In this document: positions 33,545-41,397 of the stretch, piece after piece
Numbering within the stretch: position 1 is the stretch's first letter
Layout of the letters: the number at the start of each line of letters is the position of its first letter
Source of the DNA: Nocardia terrae
Lineage (GTDB): Bacteria > Actinomycetota > Actinomycetes > Mycobacteriales > Mycobacteriaceae
Length of the DNA stretch: 64,000 nt
Assembly: GCF_009760405.1 (NCBI RefSeq)
Contig: NZ_WRPP01000006.1
Span: forward strand, 496,001-560,000
Direction of reading: 5' to 3'
Notes under the pieces: generated by a model
What the model was told of the DNA's origin: nothing
Database searches by the model: none
The model's input: only the letters and a program-made list of their open reading frames with translations
Position numbers and translations under genes: made by a program

Positions 33545-34102
33545 ATGGGAAGTCTTCGCCCGGTCGCGACCGGATGCGCCACGCACTGCGCCCGGCTGTG
33601 CACCGACGCGGGCCTGGCGGCGGTGCTGGCCGCCGATCGGGGCCTGCTGTACTGGCGGGCGATGAGCCGCCTCGGCGATCCGGGCCTGGCCGAGCACGCC
33701 GTGCAGGAGACCCTGCTGCGGGGCTGGCGCGCCTGCGCCAGCTACGACCCCGCCCGTGGCAGTGTGCGCACCTGGCTGCTCACCATCGAACGCAACGTCC
33801 TCACCGACACCGCCCGCTTCCGGGCCGCCCGACCCGGCGACACCAGCTGGGACCAGATCGGCGAACAGACCGAAAACCACTGCGCCCGGCCCGATTTCGT
33901 GGAAGATCTGACCAACGGATTGCTGGTCGCCGACCTGCTCGCCCAGCTGCCGGCGGCCCAGCGTGACGCGGTCGTGCAGGTCATCCTGCGCGACCGCGCC
34001 TATCAGGACGTCGCCGCGGACCTGGGCATTCCGGTCGGCACCGTCAAGACCCGCGTGCACTACGCGCTGCGCTCCCTGCGCCGATTGCCCCTCAGCGCGT
34101 GA
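33545..34102 (+). CDS. ECF-family RNA polymerase sigma factor
   Basis: A 185-residue sigma factor with only regions 2 and 4. Region 2: AVQETLLRGWRACASYDP and RGSVRTWLLTIERNVLTD. Region 4: LPAAQRDAVVQVILRDRAYQ, VAADLGIPVGTVKTRVHYAL. There is no anti-sigma gene beside it; the following Rieske lipoprotein is a possible redox target. A Cys pair near the N-terminus (CATHC) is notable for a redox-responsive factor, but that is speculation. Confidence 0.85.
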   Translation: MGSLRPVATGCATHCARLCTDAGLAAVLAADRGLLYWRAMSRLGDPGLAEHAVQETLLRGWRACASYDPARGSVRTWLLTIERNVLTDTARFRAARPGDTSWDQIGEQTENHCARPDFVEDLTNGLLVADLLAQLPAAQRDAVVQVILRDRAYQDVAADLGIPVGTVKTRVHYALRSLRRLPLSA

Positions 34103-34176
34103 ACCCGCAGCGCTCCCCGCACGTCGAACTAGAGTGGCCGCCCGGCAACCGGACGGCCCCCGAGCGAGGAGTTCCG

Positions 34177-34623
34177 ATGACCGAGAACCTTTCCGGCTTC
34201 CACCTGGACCGACGCACCGCCCTGGCCGCCGGTGCGGTCGCCGCCACCGCGCTGACGGTGGCGGGCTGCAGCAGCGGCTCCAACCAGTCCGCGTCCGCCG
34301 CGCCCAACCCGGGCAACGGGAACGCGCAGGCCAAGAAGCAGGACGACGACGAGCTGGCTTACACCAAGGACGTCCCGGTCGGCGGCGGCGTCATCGCCGG
34401 CGACACCGTCATCACCCAGCCCACCGCGGGTTCCTTCCAGGGGTTCTCGTCCACCTGTACGCACCTGGGCTGCAAGGTGAACGAGGTGACCAACGGCCTG
34501 ATCAAGTGCCCGTGCCACGGCAGCAGCTATCACTTGGACGGCACCGTCGCCGGTGGGCCCGCGCCGCGGGCGCTGGATTCGAAGGCGATCCGGGTCGACG
34601 GCGACAAGATCGTTTCGGCTTGA
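34177..34623 (+). CDS. Rieske [2Fe-2S] lipoprotein
   Basis: A 148-residue exported electron carrier. The signal is Tat-like (DRRTALAAGAVAATA) ending in a lipobox TVAGC, so the mature protein is anchored by a lipid on Cys. After a low-complexity linker comes the Rieske domain with both cluster motifs, STCTHLGCKV and CPCHGSSYHLDG. The upstream ORF frame is not a plausible N-terminus; ATG 34177 has a GAGGAG site. It sits 74 bases after the ECF sigma gene. The partner oxidoreductase is not identified. Confidence 0.85.
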   Translation: MTENLSGFHLDRRTALAAGAVAATALTVAGCSSGSNQSASAAPNPGNGNAQAKKQDDDELAYTKDVPVGGGVIAGDTVITQPTAGSFQGFSSTCTHLGCKVNEVTNGLIKCPCHGSSYHLDGTVAGGPAPRALDSKAIRVDGDKIVSA

Positions 34624-34642
34624 TCCGCGGGTGACCGCCGGG

Positions 34643-34668
34643 GCTCGGCGTCGGGGGATGCGCCGAGC
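34643..34668 (+). terminator. Hairpin after the Rieske gene
   Basis: GCTCGGCG (34643-34650) and CGCCGAGC (34661-34668) pair perfectly over a 10-base loop. The stretch 34669-34961 holds no gene; it is AT-richer near 34840-34900 and should contain the amidase promoter. Confidence 0.6.
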
Positions 34669-34961
34669 TGCCGGGGTGAATGAATTCTCGCGGCGGGTCG
34701 CCGCGATTTCTCCGGGCGCGCCATCGCCGTGCCGACCGGCCGGTGCGGGATAGTGGGGCGCGGTGGTCGTTTGCCCATTGCGCTCGACGACGCCCTGAAC
34801 TGCTATTTCCGGGCTTCTGACCACAAGTAACGGTTCCATCACGAAGGCTTGCCAGACGGTAACTGATGTTGCCAGAGTGCTGTGTGTGCTTAAAGTGAAT
34901 GGCTGAGTCTGGTGTTACTAGTGGGAAGGGAGGGGCGCTCAGCCCCGAGCGCCGTCCGCTT

Positions 34962-36581
34962 ATGAAGCCAAGCATCACCAAGGCCGGAATCTGCACCGCC
35001 GTCACCGCGGCGGCCATCACCACCGTGGCCGGGATCGTCCCGGTCGCCGCCCTGGCCGCGCCCGCGCTGCCCGAGCTGCCCCAGAAACTCGCCGGGAAGA
35101 CCGTGTTCCTGGACCCGGGCCATCAGGGCCCCAACCACACCCAAGACGTGAACAAGCAGGTCAGTGACGGCCGCGGTGGCACCAAGGCGTGCCAGACCAC
35201 CGGCATGACCAGCCTGCACGGCATCGCCGAGCACACCATCAACTGGAATGTCGCGGAGCTGGTGCGCACTTCGCTCGAGGGCCTCGGCGCGAAGGTCGTC
35301 ATGAGCCGCCCGGACGACACCGGCTGGGGTGGCTGCGTCGACGATCGGGCCAAGGCCGCCAGCGCCTCGGGCGCGGACGTCGCGCTCAGCATCCACGCCG
35401 ACAGCGGTCCCGCCGACGGCCACGGCTTCCACCTCATCGTGCCGCAGCTGCCGGTGCCCGACGCCAAGGTCACCGAGGTGCAGTCCGGGCCCGGGCTGAC
35501 CGCCACCAAGGCCATGCGCGACGCCTATGTGCAGGGCGGGTATCAGGCCGCCACCTACAACGGGGCGGTCGACGGACTGCAGACCCGCTCCGATATCGCC
35601 GGTCCCGCGCTGACCACCGTGCCGGACGTGTTCCTCGAAATGGGCAACGGCGCCAATGTCGAGGACGCCCAGCAGCTGGAGAGCCCCGAGGGGCAGCTCA
35701 AGCACGCGGTCACCATCGTCACCGGGATCGCCTCCTATCTGCTCGGCGTGCCGGTGCCCGCCGAGCACGCCGCCGACTCGGGAACGCCACCGGGACAGCA
35801 GGTTCCGGCGCAGCCCGCGCAGGTCCAGACGCCGCAGGCCCCCGCCCCGGCGCAAGCCGCCCCGGCCCCGCAGGCACAGTCTCCGCAGGTGCAGCCGCAG
35901 GCTCAGGTTCCGGCCCAGTCGGCACCGGTGCCCGCCCAGACTCCGGCGCAACCCGCGCAGGTCCCGGCGCAGCAGCCATCGGCCGCCGCACCGCAGGCGC
36001 AGGTCCAGACCCCGCAGATTCCGACTCCGGCGCAGGTGAATCCGGAACGGGCGGGTCAAACGCCGGCCGATAACGGGCTCGGCGTCTTCCAGCAGCTGGC
36101 CGACCAGTTCCTCAACTGGGAGCAGTCACAGGCCACCCAGCCGCAGTCCGCGCCGCCCGCCGGGCAAGCCGCCCCGCAGGCCCAGCCGGCCCCGGCCGCA
36201 CAGCCGCAATCCGCTGCGCCGCAAGCTGTTCCGGCGGCGGTGAAGCCGGTCGCGGACAAGCGCGCCCCGCAGCGCCCCGCTCCGGCACCACAGCCGCAAT
36301 CCCCGGGCACACCGGGCGGCCAGCAGACTCCGTCCCCGGCCAGCCCCGGTGTACAGGCGAATCCGGGCTCGCAGACGCCGTCCACCGATAAGAACTCCAA
36401 GTCCGACGGCCTCGATGTCGACACCATGAGCACCCTGGTCCAAACGGCCATCAAGTTCTTCGGCCCCCTGGCCAAGATGCTGATGGGCAACACCGGAGTC
36501 GCTCCGGACCTGATCAACCTGGCCTACAGCGTCGTGTCGGTGTTGAGCTCCAACATGCTGAAGACGCCCACCACCAACTGA
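34962..36581 (+). CDS. Secreted N-acetylmuramoyl-L-alanine amidase with long Pro/Gln/Ala tail
   Basis: A 539-residue exported peptidoglycan hydrolase, similar in its catalytic part to the mycobacterial zinc amidase Rv3717. ATG 34962 gives a signal peptide (ITKAGICTAVTAAAITTVAG, then ALAAPALP). Zinc and catalytic residues: FLDPGHQGPN (His), HGIAEHTINWNVAE (Glu/His), SIHADSG (His) and VFLEMGNGANVEDAQ (Glu). From about residue 265 a 200-residue linker of Pro, Gln and Ala repeats follows. It then ends in a distinct hydrophobic domain (MSTLVQTAIKFFGPLAKMLM, LAYSVVSVLSSNML). The tail is unlike the Rv3717-type enzyme and may bind the envelope. Confidence 0.85.
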   Translation: MKPSITKAGICTAVTAAAITTVAGIVPVAALAAPALPELPQKLAGKTVFLDPGHQGPNHTQDVNKQVSDGRGGTKACQTTGMTSLHGIAEHTINWNVAELVRTSLEGLGAKVVMSRPDDTGWGGCVDDRAKAASASGADVALSIHADSGPADGHGFHLIVPQLPVPDAKVTEVQSGPGLTATKAMRDAYVQGGYQAATYNGAVDGLQTRSDIAGPALTTVPDVFLEMGNGANVEDAQQLESPEGQLKHAVTIVTGIASYLLGVPVPAEHAADSGTPPGQQVPAQPAQVQTPQAPAPAQAAPAPQAQSPQVQPQAQVPAQSAPVPAQTPAQPAQVPAQQPSAAAPQAQVQTPQIPTPAQVNPERAGQTPADNGLGVFQQLADQFLNWEQSQATQPQSAPPAGQAAPQAQPAPAAQPQSAAPQAVPAAVKPVADKRAPQRPAPAPQPQSPGTPGGQQTPSPASPGVQANPGSQTPSTDKNSKSDGLDVDTMSTLVQTAIKFFGPLAKMLMGNTGVAPDLINLAYSVVSVLSSNMLKTPTTN

Positions 36582-36596
36582 GTTCGCGCACCGTCG

Positions 36597-36635
36597 AAGC
36601 CCCCGCTCCGGAACAGTCCGGTGCGGGGGCTTTTT
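36597..36635 (+). terminator. Rho-independent terminator of the amidase gene
   Basis: AAGCCCCCGC and GCGGGGGCTT (36597-36606 and 36623-36632) enclose a second stem CCGGA-ACAG-TCCGG. TTTTT follows. One T-T mismatch separates the stems. Confidence 0.9.
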
Positions 36636-36915
36636 CGTCGTCACCCGTCACATCCGAACCGTTCGGCACCCGCTGTCCCGCAACCGGCGAACGGGCGAAG
36701 GCGGGCAAACATTGCGCGACCCGGACGCACGCGGGCGTGTCCGCCCTCGCCTGCCTGGACAGCATGGTTCTGACCGGAAACCGGCGCACGTGCGGACAAC
36801 CGCGTGTCCGGTGGTTGGCAAGCATCCGGCGCAGGAGTTGCATGAACTCGGGTCGGGTCAGACGGACTGGTGAAACGCTCAGCCCGATTAAGTGCGTGGC
36901 AGATCGAGGTGGATG

Positions 36916-37944
36916 ATGGCGTTCGGCGTGGGTTTGTCTATCGGTACGGTCAATACGGTTTGCTCCACGGCGGCCGAACGATCCGGAAAACATCCTCCCG
37001 GGCGCAAGGGTTTCGCCGGTCCGCCGACGACGTGGCGCACCACCCTCACCTTCGACAGTTCCGGTACCGCGCGGGTCGGCCGCATTCCCCGGCACGGGCG
37101 GGTGATCACCGAATTCGCGGATCTCAGCCAGCGGGGCGCTCCGGTCGCGCGGGTCGGGCACCGGGCGCTCTCGGCCGCGGATCTCGTTGCGACGGTGGCC
37201 TACAGCGTGGTCGCGGAGGTGATGGGGGAGCCGCCGGCCGGACGGCTGGCCAACGGGGACGCCGGGGTCGCGGTGACCCATCCGGCCGGTTACTCGGCCA
37301 ATCTGGTCGCGGATCTGCGGACCGCGCTCGACGGTGTCGGGCTCACCACCGCCACTCTGGTGGCCGAGCCGATCGCCGCCGCCGCCTGGCTGGCGGCCGA
37401 ACGAGGCCCGCTCACACCGGGTTTGGCGTTGGTCTACGACCTCGGCGGGTCCGGGCTGGACATCACACTGCTGCGGGTGGGCATGGGTGCGCCGAGCAAT
37501 CCGGTGGTCGGGTTGCCGCTGCACTCGGTCGAATACGGCGGCCGGGCCTTCGGTGACCTGGTGGCGCGCAAGTTGCGGCGCACGGCGGGGTCGCAGGTCG
37601 TGCCGCGCGGGCTCTCGGACGCGGATTCGGGGGAGTTGCGCGGCGAGCATATTCGGCGGTCGCTGGGTCTGGTCTACAAATGCCTGCGTATCGCGGACGT
37701 GACCATGGCCGATGTGGATCGGATCCTGGTGGTCGGCGGCGCGGCCCGCCCGCCCGAGGTGGCGCAGGTGCTCGCCAAGGAATTGGCGCGGCCGGTGGTG
37801 GTGGCCTCGGATCCCGAGCGCACGATCGCCGACGGCGCGGCCATCGCGGCCAGGCAGGCCCTGCTCGATCAGGATTCCGGCGCACATCGCCACCATCCCT
37901 TCACGGGCCTGTTCCGGCGTGTCACGAGGGTGGCCGCACTCTGA
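36916..37944 (+). CDS. Hsp70-like ATPase-domain protein (short paralogue)
   Basis: A 342-residue protein that is only the actin-like nucleotide-binding domain. Recognisable pieces: the phosphate-1 loop GVGLSIGTVNTVCST, VAVTHPAGYSANLVADLRTA, LVAEPIAAAAWLA, the phosphate-2 loop LVYDLGGSGLDITLL, and the adenosine motif ILVVGGAARPPEVAQVL. No substrate-binding domain is present. A paralogue with a membrane and Gly-rich tail lies at 41398. ATG 36916 has a GAGGT site; ATG 36913 is adjacent. Between the amidase terminator and this gene (36636-36915) no other gene is seen. Confidence 0.75.
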   Translation: MAFGVGLSIGTVNTVCSTAAERSGKHPPGRKGFAGPPTTWRTTLTFDSSGTARVGRIPRHGRVITEFADLSQRGAPVARVGHRALSAADLVATVAYSVVAEVMGEPPAGRLANGDAGVAVTHPAGYSANLVADLRTALDGVGLTTATLVAEPIAAAAWLAAERGPLTPGLALVYDLGGSGLDITLLRVGMGAPSNPVVGLPLHSVEYGGRAFGDLVARKLRRTAGSQVVPRGLSDADSGELRGEHIRRSLGLVYKCLRIADVTMADVDRILVVGGAARPPEVAQVLAKELARPVVVASDPERTIADGAAIAARQALLDQDSGAHRHHPFTGLFRRVTRVAAL

Positions 37945-38032
37945 ATCGATCATTTGTCCTGCTACTGGCGGGTTCGGGCGCCCGAGCGTGCCAATCTCCG
38001 CTAACTTCTGCAAGCATCTTGCGAACGGGTTG

Positions 38033-38060
38033 TTGACGCCTCTCCAGTTTGGTGTAACCA
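38033..38060 (+). promoter_or_regulatory. Promoter of the diiron oxygenase operon
   Basis: TTGACG (38033-38038) and TAACCA (38055-38060) with a 16-base spacer, about 35 bases upstream of the ATG at 38100. Confidence 0.5.
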
Positions 38061-38099
38061 TGGGGCACAGATAAACGCTCTACTGGAGAGGTGACGACG

Positions 38100-39104
38100 A
38101 TGTCTCCCACCACGACACCCGTCGAAGACCCGGTGGTTGCCGAAGCTCAGGAGTATGCCAACAAGCTGCTGCTGCTTTCGGAAGGGTCGGTGAACAAGCA
38201 TTTCGATCCTTACGAGGACATCGACTGGGAGAACCCGGACTTCGACGCCAACGCCAAGCCCGAGCGCTGGATCCTGCCCGCGTCCGCCGATCCGCTGGGC
38301 CGCCACCCGTGGTATCTGGCGCTGAGCGACGAGCGGAAGATCGCCATCGGCAAATACCGTCAGGCCAATGTCGCCAAGGTCGGTCTGCAGTTCGAGTCCA
38401 TCCTGATCAGCGGCATGGTCAACCACACCTTCTCGCTGCCCAACGGTGACGCGGAGTTCCGCTACTGCACCCACGAGATGTCCGAGGAACTCAACCACAC
38501 CCTGATGTTCCAGGAGATGGTGAACCGCATCGGCGCGGATGTGCCGGGCATGGGCCCGCTGGTCCGGCAGCTGCGCTTCCTCGGCGTACCGATCGCGGTC
38601 CTGTTCCCCAACCTGTTCTTCATGGCCGTGCTCGCCGGCGAGGAGCCGATCGACCACATCCAGAAGGACATCCTGCGTTCGGGTGAGGAGGTGCACCCGA
38701 TCATGCGCGGCGTCATGAGCATTCACGTCGCCGAGGAGGCGCGCCACATCTCCTTCGCGCACGAGTTCCTCAAGCAGCACGTGCCCGAGGGGAACGTGGC
38801 CAACCGCTTCGTGCTCTCCATCGCCATGCCGATCGTCATGTTCATCCTGGGTCGCTCCATCGCGACGCCGCCGAAGAAGTTCTTCCGCGAGTTCGACATT
38901 CCGGAGCAGGTGCGCAAGGAGCTGTTCTACGGCTCCAAGGAGGCCAAGCAGGTCTTCAGCGACTACTTCATCGATGTGCGCGCGCTGGCCACCGAGATCG
39001 GCCTGATGAACCCGATCTCCAAGCGCGTGTGGAAGTTGTTCGGCATCGGGGGCGCGGCCTCGCGTTACCGCTCGGAGCCGATTCGTTCCGGCAAGGTCGC
39101 GTAG
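38100..39104 (+). CDS. AurF-like diiron oxygenase
   Basis: A 334-residue helical protein with the metal-ligand pattern of AurF (p-aminobenzoate N-oxygenase family): FESILISGMVNHTFSL, YCTHEMSEELNHTLMFQEM, and HVAEEARHISFAHEFL, the ExxH motifs that bind a diiron centre. The substrate in mycolata homologues is not known; N-oxygenation of an aromatic amine or fatty-chain oxidation are both possible. The ferredoxin-reductase 15 bases downstream is the obvious electron donor. The start is ATG 38100, with a GGAGAG site; a GTG at 38091 is too close to it. Confidence 0.82.
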   Translation: MSPTTTPVEDPVVAEAQEYANKLLLLSEGSVNKHFDPYEDIDWENPDFDANAKPERWILPASADPLGRHPWYLALSDERKIAIGKYRQANVAKVGLQFESILISGMVNHTFSLPNGDAEFRYCTHEMSEELNHTLMFQEMVNRIGADVPGMGPLVRQLRFLGVPIAVLFPNLFFMAVLAGEEPIDHIQKDILRSGEEVHPIMRGVMSIHVAEEARHISFAHEFLKQHVPEGNVANRFVLSIAMPIVMFILGRSIATPPKKFFREFDIPEQVRKELFYGSKEAKQVFSDYFIDVRALATEIGLMNPISKRVWKLFGIGGAASRYRSEPIRSGKVA

Positions 39105-39119
39105 GAAGGGGACCGTCCA

Positions 39120-40724
39120 GTGCCGTACGTCGTCACCCAATCCTGTTGCAGCGACGCGTCCTGCGTCTACGCCTGCCCGGTCAACTGCATCCATCCCACG
39201 CCCGATGAGCCGGACTTCCTGACCGCGGAGATGCTCTACGTCGACCCGCAGGCCTGTGTGGACTGCGGCGCGTGTGCCACCGCGTGCCCGGTGGACGCCA
39301 TCACCTCGACGAAAAAGCTGACGTCCGAACAGCTTCCGTTCATCGAGATCAATGCCGACTTCTACCGGCAGGAGCGGCCGCGGCCGCTGCTGGCCAGGCC
39401 GGTGCCCGCGGCGGAGGTCAAGCCCGGACGGGAACCGTTGCGGGTGGCCATCGTCGGGTCGGGCCCCTCGGCCATGTACGCGGCCGACGAACTGCTCACC
39501 CAGCCCGGCGTTTCGGTGACCGTGTTCGACAAGGTGACCACGCCCTACGGCCTGGCCCGTTTCGGCGTCGCGCCCGATCACACCAAGACCCGCAAGGTGG
39601 GCAACCTCTTCGACGTGATCTCGGCGCAGCAGGGATTCGGGTCATACCTGAATGTGAATGTGGGCGAGCATGTTTCGCATGAGGAGCTGCTGGCGCACCA
39701 TCACGCGGTGATCTACGCCGTCGGCGCGTCCTCGGACCGCAAGCTCGGCATCCCCGGGGAGGGGCTGCCCGGCAGCGCCTCGGCCACCGACTTCGTAGCC
39801 TGGTACAACGGGCATCCTGATCAGGTGGGCCGATACTTCGACCTGTCGCACCGGCGCGCGGTGATCGTGGGCAACGGCAATGTGGCGCTGGACGTGGCGC
39901 GGCTGCTGACCACCGATCCGGAACTGCTGGCCGACACCGATGTGTCGCAGCGGGCGCTGATCGCGTTGCGGCGCAGCAATATCGAGGAAGTCGTGATCCT
40001 GGGCCGGCGTGGCCCGGCCGAATCCGCCTTCACCGTGCCGGAATTCGTCGGCCTGCTGGGCGCGGATGTCGACATCGTGGTCGAGGGTGAGATTCCCGAA
40101 CCCGTCGAGGGCATGTCGCAGAAGGTCGAGCACAAGCTGAAGTTGTTGCGCGGCTTGGCCGAAAGGTCCAAAGACAGAGCCGATCGCCCGGTGGGCGGCC
40201 GCAAGCGCATCGTGTTCCGGTACCTGTCCGCGCCGACGGCGTTCGCCGGGGTGGATCGGGTGACCGGTGTCGAGGTGGTGCGCAACGAGCTCGTCACCGG
40301 TGACAACGGCGGCGTGCACGCCGTGTCGACCGAGGAGGTCGAGACTCTCGAGGCCGGGCTGGTGCTGACCTCGGTCGGCTACCGCGGTGTGGCGCTGCCG
40401 GGTCTGCCCTTCGACGAGCGGGCCGGGATCATTCCGAACACGGACGGCCGGGTGACCGAGGAGTCCGGTGGCGCGGTGGTGCCGGGTGCGTATGTCACCG
40501 GGTGGATCAAGCGCGGGCCGACCGGTTTCATCGGTACCAACAAGTCGTGTGCGCAGCAGACCGTGCGTCAGCTGGTCGACGACTTCAATGCCGGACGGCT
40601 GGCTCAACCTGCCCGCAGTGCAGGCGATTTCGACCGACTGGTTGGTGAGCGTCAGCCGCACGCCGTTCGTGGTGGCGCGGTGAACCGCCCCCGCCGCAAG
40701 CTCCCCCTCTTGGTGCGTCGCTGA
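39120..40724 (+). CDS. fprB: Ferredoxin/ferredoxin-NADP reductase fusion (FprB-like)
   Basis: A 534-residue two-domain electron-transfer protein. Residues 1-60 carry two iron-sulfur clusters (CCSDASCVYACPVNC and CVDCGACATACPVDA). From about residue 105 follows an adrenodoxin-reductase-type FAD/NADPH domain: RVAIVGSGPSAMYAADELL, YGLARFGVAPDHTKTRKV, VIVGNGNVALDVARLL and the end RGPTGFIGTNKSCAQQTV. This matches FprB of mycobacteria. GTG start with a GGAAGGGG site. Coupled with the AurF-like diiron enzyme, it probably moves electrons from NADPH to the diiron centre. Confidence 0.85.
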   Translation: MPYVVTQSCCSDASCVYACPVNCIHPTPDEPDFLTAEMLYVDPQACVDCGACATACPVDAITSTKKLTSEQLPFIEINADFYRQERPRPLLARPVPAAEVKPGREPLRVAIVGSGPSAMYAADELLTQPGVSVTVFDKVTTPYGLARFGVAPDHTKTRKVGNLFDVISAQQGFGSYLNVNVGEHVSHEELLAHHHAVIYAVGASSDRKLGIPGEGLPGSASATDFVAWYNGHPDQVGRYFDLSHRRAVIVGNGNVALDVARLLTTDPELLADTDVSQRALIALRRSNIEEVVILGRRGPAESAFTVPEFVGLLGADVDIVVEGEIPEPVEGMSQKVEHKLKLLRGLAERSKDRADRPVGGRKRIVFRYLSAPTAFAGVDRVTGVEVVRNELVTGDNGGVHAVSTEEVETLEAGLVLTSVGYRGVALPGLPFDERAGIIPNTDGRVTEESGGAVVPGAYVTGWIKRGPTGFIGTNKSCAQQTVRQLVDDFNAGRLAQPARSAGDFDRLVGERQPHAVRGGAVNRPRRKLPLLVRR

Positions 40725-40751
40725 CCACCCCTTTCAGGGACGCCCCACCGG

Positions 40752-40789
40752 AGGCCGTCGTACGCAACCCCCTGTGCGTGCGGCGGCCT
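40752..40789 (+). terminator. Terminator after the fprB-like gene
   Basis: A 15-base stem with two imperfect positions: AGGCCGTCGTACGCA (40752-40766) against TGCGTGCGGCGGCCT (40775-40789), then TCGTCG. Confidence 0.7.
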
Positions 40790-41397
40790 TCGTCGTTCCC
40801 GGCCGGGGTGCCGCGATGACGGCGTCCGGCACCGCAGTCCCGTGCCTTGTCCGCTGACTTTTTGTGCCTGGCAACGTATCCGGGTGTGGCCCGGCTGCGA
40901 ATCCATCAGGCCCCTGCGTACGCAACGTACCGATGCTGTTGTGCGAGTTGTAATGCCGAGTTTGCTCGGAACGACATCACCGGTAGTACTGAAGATTTCA
41001 TTGCGAATCACGGACGGTGAAGCGGCCCGCGTGGGGAATTCCGGGGTAGCTACCGACCAGTGATCGGTGATTCACACTCCCGAACTGACGTTGCGGTTTT
41101 ATTTTCCGGACACTCCTTGCCTACCGGTTGGTATGAATTTTTCGTTCGCTAGGTTGTAGCCATCGAGAAAGACTGTTCGGTTGCTTTTGTCGGGCATCCG
41201 GATTCGATCTTGCTCGTGCAGTTGCCTGACCAGTAGATTCGCCAACTTCGCTACTGGACGCGAAATCTTTTCTCCCGATTCGATATTCAAGTCCCGCAAA
41301 CGCCAGCTAACCTGAACGCGCTGTTTGGAAAACGACCGCGACCACATGGTTGGTACGCCCGTGGAGGCCGTGGTCTCGGTGCGTTGACGGGATAGCA
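40790..41397. other. Long intergenic region with a low-GC island
   Basis: No credible gene. Bases about 41063-41330 are much less GC-rich than the surroundings, with T-runs around 41098 and 41140. The region precedes the second Hsp70-like gene and must hold its promoter. A 99-codon minus-strand ORF here has mixed third-position bases and no ribosome-binding site, and is not accepted. Confidence 0.5.

Noticed and set aside
34669..34961. Possible riboswitch before the amidase gene
   Set aside because: The region was compared from memory with the ydaO/c-di-AMP motif often found before cell-wall hydrolases, and no matching core was seen.
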